Shown here piece by piece: positions 56,439 to 64,000 of a stretch of DNA of 64,000 nt; the stretch's first letter is position 1, and the number at the start of each line of letters is the position of its first letter. This DNA is from Antitrichia curtipendula. Lineage: Eukaryota; Streptophyta; Bryopsida; Hypnales; Leucodontaceae. Made by a program: the position numbers and the translations under genes. The notes under the pieces are model-generated. The model was given only the letters and a program-made list of their open reading frames with translations. It did not search any database and was not told where the DNA came from. The DNA lies in the NCBI GenBank assembly GCA_951230915.1, contig OX579633.1, positions 1,860,001-1,924,000 of the forward strand, in the 5' to 3' direction.

Positions 56439-58055
56439 ATGCCGCAGCTTAGGCGGAACAGACTAGGCCCATCCACGTCGTCGACTCCGGTCAAACTCCG
56501 GAAGGTCGTTCCGGTTCTCCCTTCGACAGAGGAGGAGATGGAGATGCTCCGGTTGGATCTCAACCGGATGGGGTGCCAGGGTTTGCTCAACAAACCTTGG
56601 GGTTTCAAAGACGAGCGGATGGTGAAGGAGATCCAGGGGAAGTGGACGAACCAGTTCGACAACACGATCCGCTGTGTTCCACATCAATGGACGGAAGAGA
56701 TCTGGAGGGAGGTTTATAAGTTCCGGGCAGGAGGCCACGGGATGGCAAACCGGAAGGACGAGTACGTCCGGGGCAAGTTCCGAGGAGCGGTCAACCCCAA
56801 GGACGGATACGCGGTGGAAGATTGCATCGACGACCGGCACCGGAAACTGTTACAGTTCCTGATCCCGATCCTCCATCCGGAGAAGCCGACAAGGGTGACA
56901 ATCACCCTCGGCAACACTATTTTCGGTGCCCTGAGCGGTGACCGGAAAGCGGACTGGGCCCGGATCATGTTCGATCTGGTGGCCCAGTTGGCGACGAGGG
57001 TCGGAAGGAGTAGGCCGACACCCGTGTGTCCCTACCTCTTCCACCTCTATGAGCAACACCAGCTCCTTTTAGACTCAGAAGAGAAGAAGTGGAAGGCCCA
57101 GGAAAATCTCCTGAAATACGGGGAATCGGAAACGGACGAGGAGGAAGAGGAAACCGGATCCGAGATCGAAGAAGATGAAGAAGAGGCGGAGAGGCACAAG
57201 ACGACGTCTCCGACCGGAAGAGGATCTCCACTCGGCGATAAAACCGGAAAGGAGAAGACATCGGAAGGGGAGAAGACAGGCTGTTCGAAGAAGGGACCGG
57301 TCGACCCGTTCGAGAAATTGGTGAAGACCCTCGTCGACATCCGCACGGACTGGGAGGCGAAGAGAATCGCCCTAATCCAGATCGGAAAGTTGGTGCAGGC
57401 AGCACCGGATAGCAAGTTGCCAGGGAAGGTAGCGGAGTGCATCACCAATCCGGTCGAGATCCGGAAGCAGGAAGCAGAGATCCGTCGACTTCAAGAGGAG
57501 GTCGACATGTTGAAGGCGGAAGTGGCCACCTTCAAGGAAGATATGGCCGCCACCCGGATAATGGCGGACGAGACGCAGAAGGTGGCGGAATCGGTGAAGG
57601 CGACTTTCGGAGAGACCGGAAGCATGGCAGTCAGGGCCAGACTCTTCGACGAGAAGGTCTTGGAGGAGAAGAAACTATCCGGTACCCGGATAGTCCGGAT
57701 CCTGACTGACTTCTCCGAGCAGGTGGAGAAGAATTTGGTCTTAGCACGAGGAGCGGCGGACCGGATGGAGGAGTGTACACAGAAGCTGACCGGATCGATG
57801 AGGGTCCACCTATCGGACATCTCCATACCGGAATCGTTTCCGGAAGTGCCAGACCCAAGGGAAGGAAGGGACCAGACTCCGCAATCAAAGCCGAGTCAGC
57901 CTTCCCAGACCGCGCCGATCAACATCGAAGACTCTCCCGGTTCTGACATGCCAGATCCGATGGCCGAAGAGCGGAACAGGAACTTGGAAGAAGTCTTCGA
58001 GCAATTGGAGGCGGAGCCCAAGAGTCCTTCGTTGGGGCGCGGGATAGCCATGTAG
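56439..58055 (+). CDS. Unidentified 538-residue GC-rich protein, gag-like or transposon-associated
   Basis: Intronless, uninterrupted. N-terminal 200 residues are a basic, mostly helical domain with a conserved-looking core (LLNKPWGFKDERMVKEIQGK, HQWTEEIWREVYKFRAGGHG, VTITLGNTIFGALSGDRKAD, RPTPVCPYLFHLYEQHQLL). This is reminiscent of 'putative plant transposon protein' or gag-like N-domains, but I cannot assign it. Then an acidic Glu-rich linker (about 230-255), a Lys/Gly/Thr segment, and two coiled coils (about 343-395 and 425-455) before a disordered Pro/Ser tail. Codons are strongly CCG/CGG/GGA-biased, unlike the kinase-like gene around it. A GTG two codons upstream is ignored in favour of ATG 56439. 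Structural role in a non-autonomous retroelement is an inference. Confidence 0.7.
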   Translation: MPQLRRNRLGPSTSSTPVKLRKVVPVLPSTEEEMEMLRLDLNRMGCQGLLNKPWGFKDERMVKEIQGKWTNQFDNTIRCVPHQWTEEIWREVYKFRAGGHGMANRKDEYVRGKFRGAVNPKDGYAVEDCIDDRHRKLLQFLIPILHPEKPTRVTITLGNTIFGALSGDRKADWARIMFDLVAQLATRVGRSRPTPVCPYLFHLYEQHQLLLDSEEKKWKAQENLLKYGESETDEEEEETGSEIEEDEEEAERHKTTSPTGRGSPLGDKTGKEKTSEGEKTGCSKKGPVDPFEKLVKTLVDIRTDWEAKRIALIQIGKLVQAAPDSKLPGKVAECITNPVEIRKQEAEIRRLQEEVDMLKAEVATFKEDMAATRIMADETQKVAESVKATFGETGSMAVRARLFDEKVLEEKKLSGTRIVRILTDFSEQVEKNLVLARGAADRMEECTQKLTGSMRVHLSDISIPESFPEVPDPREGRDQTPQSKPSQPSQTAPINIEDSPGSDMPDPMAEERNRNLEEVFEQLEAEPKSPSLGRGIAM

Positions 58056-59220
58056 AATAAGTTAGGAAGGATAGGAACGGATCCGGATTAAGTAATCCGA
58101 TCCGGTAGTGTTAGAAGGACCGGAAGTTAGGATCCGGATTTAGGTTGACTTTTAACGGCTCTTTTTGCCTTTTGTTATTTTTGGAAGTTCTCAAAGTGTA
58201 TATAATTCAGTCCTTGTGTTGAGGACTGGGAGTCTTTCCCTCTGCATCTTTCTTTGTGTTTTCTCCTTGTGCTTCTTTGTTGTACGATCTCCCATGTCTT
58301 GGCAGGATTGTGCGTGAGGGAGTTTGGAAGGCGCGAGCGGATGCGATGGGATTTCTTCCCTTGGTGTTTTTTTTTTTTGGTTCTAAGTGCATGTGAGCGG
58401 ATAGGATAGAGTTGGGAGTGAACTTCAGTGCCTCAGCGCGTCTAGAGTTTGAGATTCCGGGTGAGAAAGCCGTTGTTAGGCTAGGCGGATAGGGAGGGAG
58501 TCCTTAGTCGCGCTAGAACTCCTGGGTGAGAAATCCGGTTGAGTGTCTGATCTCCTGTGAGGTCTCACCATCTTAATAGTAAACGGAAGAATTCTAGTTG
58601 ACATTGGAATGGATGGGTGCACTTGTAACCGCCTTAGCTTCGCACGGAATAGGATGACATCAGGGTCGTTGTAGTATTGAGAGGATCGTACGGGGGGGCA
58701 TTGTGTGACCAGTAGACCGGATTGCAATCTGGATTGCTGTGAAGGACCAAACCGGATCTGTACTAGCCTAGGAAGGAAGAGATTTGGAAAGTGGGTCTTC
58801 AGCCACTATAAGTCACGGAAGGTGTGGTGGGCCTACCACTCTCAAAAGCAAGCGGCGAACCCTCTGATGGCTAAACAGAGGTAAAACCAAACCGGATAGG
58901 AGAGGAAATGGTTGTGAGTTGTCTAGAGCGGATTGGCCTAGACGGATACCCGGACCGGAAGAGATAGGGTCCTGGGATTGTGTTGGATTTGATAACCGGA
59001 AGACTAGCTGGAATCGGAAGATAGAAAGAATCCGGTCTTTTGTTTTCTGGGTGTTTTTGGTTCCGGTCATGGAAAGAGGACCGGAAAAGATGGATATTAC
59101 TACTGACTTGGCTTAGTTCGTTAATAAGGCTAGATACTTCACAGAATCTCGTGGGTTCGATCTTTAGAGTCACTTTGTTATGCTTTAGAGTGGTTTTTGG
59201 GAGTATAACATGGGAATTGC
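58056..59220. other. 3' region of the inserted block, no coding sequence
   Basis: CCGGA-rich, with a TATATAA near 58200 and T-rich patches. A 'ggttcgatc' at about 59153 resembles a pol III B box but has no tRNA fold around it. Confidence 0.35.
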
Positions 59221-60439
59221 TTATCCTGTGCTACGACAGCAGCAATGCCCATGCAAGCTCCGTGCGCTTCCTCCTCCAACGAGCGAGACGGAAAGCTCAA
59301 ATCACCTCTTCGGGATCAGCGTTTGCACAAGCCAAAGCAATACCTATGTTGTCTAGATATTGCACATCCAAGTTCAACATTTGTTGCAGTGTTCCGCCGT
59401 TCCACCAGTATGAATACCCTTCGTTGTTTGTTGCATGCAGTGCATAAAATCGTATGACTCCATCATGTGGAATCCTCACCACCATTGACTCGTTTTGGTG
59501 TTCCAATTTTGCGAGTTTTGGTTGTATACCATGTTGGCGAGATACCTTTGATGCAAAATCCCAAAATATGGGTATCCCAGGACATCCTTCAATTCGGACC
59601 CTACGAATTGTTGCATACCCGCCCATCATGACTTTGTCATCTTGTGCAATCACCCTTGCTGTTTCTGGAAGCGCTACGAGATGCCGTCGCCCCTTCTGCA
59701 ATTCCGCCATTCCCTCAACGCTCTTCCACCAAAACATTGACCCTTGCCTATTCCGTGAATTAGCAAATGGACGGCACCGTTGAATAAACAAGTCTGCCCT
59801 AAGAATGACTTGCTCGAAGTCTGCATCCTGTGCACGGTAGCTCTTGCTGAATTTTTCTACAATCACTTTGGCATTCCAAAATGCATCGTTCATCCTGTTC
59901 GCCAAGAATTTGTTGAAGCGCGGTTTGTCCATCTCATGCCTCCATTGCGGAACGTTCAGTGCTTCTAACATCTTCTGCGTCATGTCGTCTTTGAATTTTT
60001 GAATGCATTCTTCTTGATATCTAACATATTTGCTATCCAGGGACGTGGTGGTTTCGGACTCATAAAACTTGACAGTAAATTCGATCAAAAATTCTTTGCA
60101 AGCATCTGTAGGATATTCCTTAGTTATCCTAGCTTCTTCATCATCTGACAGCACCCGCTTGCCTTTCCCTCCCTTCTTTGGCCTCGGCATCTTGCTGAAC
60201 TGTACTATCAATGAATATTCAAAAGATGAAATTGAACTCGGGATTTCACTTCAAATCAAAAATAATGCATACACCGTCAGTCCGTCACACCAAAACTGAA
60301 AAAAACAGCAATAAGGGGCCTCCTGTAATCCGACTCTTGCCTTCCCTAAGAAAGGAGCCAATGGAGGATAAACCACCAAGCTCTCCGCTCCTCTTGTTAA
60401 ACACAAGGGAGAAGGCAAGAGTGAGGGCGGTCGGGCCGT

Positions 60440-60795
60440 CCACCACTCTTATACTTGTCGGACGGTCTTCTCGGCAGTCAGCCCGATTCTCCGCCGTCCG
60501 ATCAGTCGGTCGCGACTTGGCCGTCCAATGAAGCTGACCAATCGGACGGGTGTAACGGGTATCGGACGGGGTATCCGACAGGTTTTCGGACGGTTACAGG
60601 TCGGACGCAGCGGTTCTCGGACGGGTGGTTTGGACGGGTTTTGTGACAGTTCGGTCGGCCGGGTTGTCGGTCGGGGACGCAAAGGTTCTCGGACGGCTGT
60701 GTCGGACGGGGTATCGGACGGGTGGTTCGTCCGGGTTTTGGAAAGTTCGGTCGTCCGGGTTCTCGGTCGGGGTCAGGGTCGGACGGGGTTCCCAG
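60440..60795. repeat. CGGACG-rich tract upstream of the kinase-like gene
   Basis: Dense repeats of 'cggacgg', 'gttctcggacgg' and 'gtatcggacggg', about 350 bases, lying 250-600 bases before the kinase-like start codon (60190, minus). Similar tracts occur at 53507-53795 and 63810-64000. A-run follows at 60837-60851. Confidence 0.7.
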
Positions 60796-60854
60796 TGGGG
60801 ACAGATTCAAACTACATATGTTAGAGGTCTAATACAAAAAAAAAAAAAAAAATA

Positions 60855-61365
60855 TCACGGATGGAGTTCAAGATTATAATGTTTGACCATGAGGGTGCTA
60901 GAACTGCTAAAATCTTTCAATCTTCTTCTATTGAAAGATAAATCTAAAAATTTGGTGACCAAAACAATATGAGGTTAAATTGTTAAACAGTTAAAGGGCC
61001 TAATAGCCCTAACTTGTATAACCCCAATCAATTTATGGCTTCTTCAAATGTACTCCACAATTTTATTAAATGGATTTTGAATGTGAATTTTCCTCCAAGA
61101 TCTAGTATATTTGAGGCTCATTTTGAAGAGCTCTCAACAGAAAGGGAAGTCAAGATTGCAAATTTGCAATGGGTACCCTTGTACAAAAACTTGAATAGAA
61201 AAACCACTATCATTTATTTTCAAGATCGGACTTTTGTAGCTAAAACTAGACTTGTAGAAGAATTTTCTAAAAGTATGAACTACTAAAAATAGCAACTTGG
61301 TTAGGTTTTATTGAACTTCAAAGTTCTGCAAATACCACATTTGTGTGGCTTTGGCATTTAGGGGT
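60855..61365. other. AT-rich block ending in TTTAGGGGTTAA
   Basis: Ends GGCATTTAGGGGTTAACAC at 61345-61363, the end motif of the AT-rich repeat family. A 90-codon plus-strand frame (61014-61286) has no recognisable domain. Confidence 0.4.
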
Positions 61366-61369
61366 TAAC

Positions 61370-61965
61370 ACTTGGAAAAAAATTGGAAATGAATGACAAG
61401 TACACTGAGAGACCAAAAAAATGAGGAATGAACGACAAAAAAACTTGAAGCCCTAAAAATTGAAGAATGACTAACAAGATCAGAAAACCCCCAAAAAATA
61501 GGGATGGCATGACAAAGAAAAAATAAGCCAAAAAATAATTGGGAATGAACGACCAGGAAAAGGAAAGTCCGAAAACATGGAGATTGGGGAATGCATGACA
61601 AGACAACATAAAGCCCAAAAAATTGGGGAATTCATGCCAAGGGAACGTGAGGCCCAAAAAAATTGGGAATGAATGATCACGAAACAAAAAGCCCAAAAAA
61701 ATGTGCGAGTTCATGACAAGGAAACATAAAGCAAAAAAAATTGCAAAAGAATGATGGTCCTCTGAAAACAAATAAGGATGGGGAATGAATGATAATGAAA
61801 CTTCGGTTTTTTTGCGATAGGGTCTCTCATTTGTTGTCCAAGTACTGAAACTCCAGATTTAATCAAAATTGGGAATGAATGGAAAGGAAACTAAAAGCAA
61901 AAAAGGTGGATGGAATGAATGATAATGAAACAGAAGCAAAAAAAGAAGAAGGGGAGGTAATATAA
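61370..61965. repeat. Imperfect tandem array, about 45-55-bp unit
   Basis: Repeated motif 'cccaaaaaaattgggaatga' + 'atga.cangaaac' occurs about 11 times with variation. The minus strand reads as a Phe/Leu-rich pseudo-peptide through several units; this is a by-product of the repeat and not called as a gene. Confidence 0.8.
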
Positions 61966-62535
61966 ATCCACCACCAAAACTAGAAACAATACCAATTTAT
62001 GCTTCGGATTTAAATGTGAAGTTTTCATTCACTCAATTTGGACTCCAAGCATGATTCAGAATGTATGGACTATGTTTGGGGGGGCACAATGTGATGCGTC
62101 AATCATTTCTTGGAAAAATAACTTATACAATGCATTTTTTGAGGTCAATACGGAAGTCATTATGTTCTTTGTTGGAGATTTACATACGCCACTCAGTTGT
62201 AGAACGCGGACCGATACCATATGTATATTAAAAAAAAACATTGGTTATACAACAACGGTATTCAAGGATAATACCATCACATGGCTACCAATGTACTTCT
62301 ATATGGACATAAAAACTTAATCCCGCTAACTTAGAAAATCAGGAACTGCAATTCCCCAACATCACTGTACAATGCTTATCGACAACAACAATCCACGGCC
62401 ATTACCATCAATGGATAAGGTGCTCAGGCTTGCACTATAAGACAAAACACCGCTTCACTCTGAATCAGAATCGGTATCATCTCTCTTATTTGGGCCTCTA
62501 GAACCACACCCATAAACACCAAGATATGGTCCTCC
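61966..62535. other. Intergenic DNA downstream of the CxxC protein gene
   Basis: No gene recognised. Short frames at 62051-62320 lack domains. Confidence 0.3.
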
Positions 62536-62538
62536 TCT

Positions 62539-63525
62539 TTAGGTGTCTCTCTGTCCACTTGGAGCCACTTCTTTTTCGTAATTTGGGCAGTAAGGACCTC
62601 CAAAAGGAGGAGGAGCAGGAATGGGAACATCGTGTTGGGACCCTCCTTCACTTGAACCACCATAATAAGAACCTCCATGATGATGATATGAAGCGGGTGC
62701 AGTACTCCCAAGATAGTATTGGGAGCCACCTTGGCTAGCATCGTCATATCGCGTACTTCGAGAGCCACCTTGGGATGCATTACTGTATTGTGAACTTCTT
62801 TCTGAATCTTGTGGGGCACGTGAACCACGGTCAAGGTGGTGCGATCGGTCATGCCCATGTTGTCGACCACGGTCCTCCACGCTACGATGCATTGCCTTTC
62901 GCATCTGTTCCTCGTACTCAATGTCTTCGCGAGCTTCTCGCCGTTTGTGTCTCTCTCCAAATGTCACAGGTGCTTCAACATCGGGAACATCATCGTCGTC
63001 CAAAACATCATCCTCTGAGTCAGGCAACACAACCGACGGTGTTCCAGAATGTCCTCGATTGGACCACTCTGGCAAGCAATCGCTCGCTCCAACCCAATTG
63101 GTATAAATCATGTGCTGTCGGCGATTCAGAGTTTTTACATTTTTCCCATACACTGTTTTCCAATCTACGTCTTTGTGGAGTACAATCTCCGCCCACACCA
63201 TGGCCATAGTCGAATAAGTCATGACATTCGTTTTCGACATTGATAAACCGCATGCCGATAGAATCTCTTTGTACCGGCGAACAAAATGGAAGCTATTGCA
63301 CGTGGTCATTTGTCCTTCCCAACGTCGAGCTTGTACCTCCGCACGAGCACGTGACCACAATTTGGAGATGTGTGTCATTTTCACATATTTTTTGCACGTT
63401 GTGCAATCCCACACTTTTTTGGGCTCTTCTTGCCATCCCGGCTCCGCTACGCAAAGAGGATTTTCCCATTCTGCCCAATTCATCTCTTGTGATATTCCCT
63501 TTGGTGCACTTTCTCCGCGTGGCAT
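62539..63525 (-). CDS. Unidentified protein with CxxC motif and low-complexity C-terminus
   Basis: ATG 63525 opens a 328-codon uninterrupted frame. Residues about 15-150 look like a folded domain: MNWAEWENPLCVAEPGWQEE, VWDCTTCKKYVKMTHISKLW (a possible CxxC...H metal site), RRYKEILSACGLSMSK, WKTVYGKNVKTLNRRQHMIY. An acidic patch (DSEDDVLDDDDVPDVE) follows, then an Arg/Glu helix and a tail with SQYSNASQGGSR-type repeats, HHHGGSYYGGSSEGG and PAPPPFGGPYCPNY. No family is recognised. The frame stays open upstream to 63585, but MPRGES at 63525 parallels the MPRPKK start of the kinase-like gene 2.3 kb away on the same strand. Both have a CGGACG-rich tract upstream, so they may be parts of one repeated unit or one element. 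Confidence 0.6.
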   Translation of the reverse strand: MPRGESAPKGISQEMNWAEWENPLCVAEPGWQEEPKKVWDCTTCKKYVKMTHISKLWSRARAEVQARRWEGQMTTCNSFHFVRRYKEILSACGLSMSKTNVMTYSTMAMVWAEIVLHKDVDWKTVYGKNVKTLNRRQHMIYTNWVGASDCLPEWSNRGHSGTPSVVLPDSEDDVLDDDDVPDVEAPVTFGERHKRREAREDIEYEEQMRKAMHRSVEDRGRQHGHDRSHHLDRGSRAPQDSERSSQYSNASQGGSRSTRYDDASQGGSQYYLGSTAPASYHHHGGSYYGGSSEGGSQHDVPIPAPPPFGGPYCPNYEKEVAPSGQRDT

Positions 63526-63809
63526 GGTAACTTTGATTACGTTTTTAGGAGTCAATTTTAGAATTTTAATTGATTTTTTCAACACATCCGTGCAATGCTA
63601 TGAAGTTAGAATGTGGATGAAAAAAGGGGACTTGCACATTATAAAAACAACTTAGTTTCGATTTTCAAAACCGGACTTAGGACTAACAGCACCTCAATCT
63701 CGAACCACAGGCCACAGCCGTTCACACACCAAGCTGGAAGGGGCGTGCAGAATCCCGAAGGCGCTGGATCAGCCCACTCCGCAAGGGAAACGACTGTGAA
63801 AAGTGAGCC

Positions 63810-64000
63810 GACCGACGTGCCCTTAAATAGTCGGACGGGGCGTACGTCGCTCTGGACATCGGACGGCTCTAGGTTCGGACGCCCAAATCGGACGGCCACG
63901 AAGCTCCGGATGTCCATTCGCACGGCCATGGACGGAAGGTGGACGACCGAGGGAACGGAAAAATCGGTCGGAGCGACCGACCGATCGTCGGACGGGGCAG
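63810..64000. repeat. CGGACG-rich tract at the right edge
   Basis: Words 'gtcggacggggc', 'gacatcggacggc', 'aaatcggacgg' and 'gtcggagcgaccgaccg' fill the last 190 bases and continue beyond the window. On the minus strand 'gactatttaaggg' at about 63823-63835 resembles a TATA box for the gene at 63525. Confidence 0.65.

Larger units (their letters stand above)
55906..59225 (+). mobile_element. Probable inserted element carrying a 538-codon ORF
   Basis: This plus-oriented block interrupts the minus-strand kinase-like gene. It is rich in CCGGA/TCCGG words throughout, unlike the flanking gene. It has its own TATAAAA box (56171) and TATATAA (about 58200), a long leader, one ORF and a long 3' part without coding. 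No LTRs, terminal inverted repeats or target duplication could be confirmed, so class and exact ends are uncertain. Confidence 0.5.
55320..60190 (-). pseudogene. Divergent protein-kinase-like gene, split and frameshifted
   Basis: The 5' part (60190-59297) starts MPRPKKGGKGKR, has an unknown helical domain, then a kinase-like N-lobe (GGYATIRRVRI as glycine loop; YSYWWNGGTLQQML as hinge) and a TGA after DPEEVI, beyond which the frame continues RKRTELAWALLLS. The 3' part (about 55905-55320) carries LHIMNAVHNARHLHNDISPD (catalytic loop HND....N) and VCDWD, the DFG-equivalent. One base is missing just there: restoring one G in the GGG run would read CDWGLDFVSSEAP and open the rest. The C-lobe continues to DEYFRHSY. 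The halves are separated by about 3.3 kb holding a 538-codon ORF. HxDISPxNI with DWG is found in atypical plant and fungal (FunK1-like) kinases. Two lesions plus the split argue for a dead copy; the intervening DNA could also lie in an intron. Confidence 0.7.

Noticed and set aside
59145..59165. tRNA-like B box GGTTCGATC
   Set aside because: No A box, acceptor stem or cloverleaf can be formed around it.
61358..61771. Phe/Leu-rich minus-strand frame resembling membrane protein
   Set aside because: Translates an A-rich tandem array; periodic and without family features.

Overview
The window is nuclear DNA of a land plant or close streptophyte relative. It holds spliceosomal genes with GT-AG introns of about 0.1-1.1 kb (a plant-type MAP kinase kinase, a PHT1 phosphate transporter, a soluble pyrophosphatase fragment), a large transposon load and AT-rich intergenic DNA with CCCTAAA-like motifs. 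A bacterial-type squalene-hopene cyclase in such a setting fits a seed-free plant (fern, lycophyte or bryophyte), but the species cannot be fixed from sequence alone. A 200-base run of N (45151-45350) shows this is a scaffold with an assembly gap.

Layout. 0.5-3.5 kb: intronless, GC-rich squalene-hopene cyclase (+) next to a dispersed repeat that recurs inverted near 25 kb. 4.7-9.4 kb: an orphan minus-strand exon and a multi-exon minus-strand gene ending in an FCP1/NIF-like HAD domain, broken by a hAT-type MITE and by an in-frame TAG. 9.8 kb: a CACTA-type foldback MITE. 10.8-13.6 kb: a Crypton/DUF3504-like tyrosine recombinase gene (-). 14.4 kb: a near-perfect 46-bp-arm hairpin. 14.9-17.1 kb: a decayed PHT1 transporter (+). 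18.5-19.4 kb: a small secreted glycine-rich protein gene (+). 19.6-21.7 kb: a decayed pogo/Tigger-like transposon. 22-30 kb: gene-poor DNA with a MITE, a second inverted repeat pair and a pyrophosphatase fragment. 30.0-35.3 kb: an apparently intact eight-exon MAP kinase kinase (-) with two foldback elements in its introns. 35.9-39 kb: AT-rich repeats. 39.7-41 kb: a four-exon coiled-coil/telobox-Myb gene (+). 41.1-43.4 kb: two tandem-repeat arrays around a MITE. 45.4-47.9 kb: an unidentified minus-strand reading frame beside the gap and an AT-rich repeat split by a second hAT MITE. 51.2-55 kb: part of an LTR retrotransposon (-), an OrsD-like zinc-finger fragment (+) and a palindromic minisatellite. 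55.3-64 kb: a broken divergent kinase-like gene (-) whose halves are separated by 3.3 kb carrying a 538-codon GC-rich ORF, a second minus-strand gene with a CxxC motif, and CGGACG-rich tracts upstream of both.

No operon-like teamwork is evident. The likely functional genes are the MAPKK, the glycine-rich protein, the coiled-coil/Myb gene, possibly the cyclase and possibly the Crypton-like gene. Much of the rest is transposon activity and its casualties: MITE insertions with intact target duplications, a retrotransposon, and at least five decayed genes. The strongest leads are the cyclase as a transferred bacterial gene, the Crypton-like recombinase in a plant, the hAT MITE whose removal restores a long reading frame, and the kinase-like/CxxC gene pair with matching CGGACG-rich upstream tracts.
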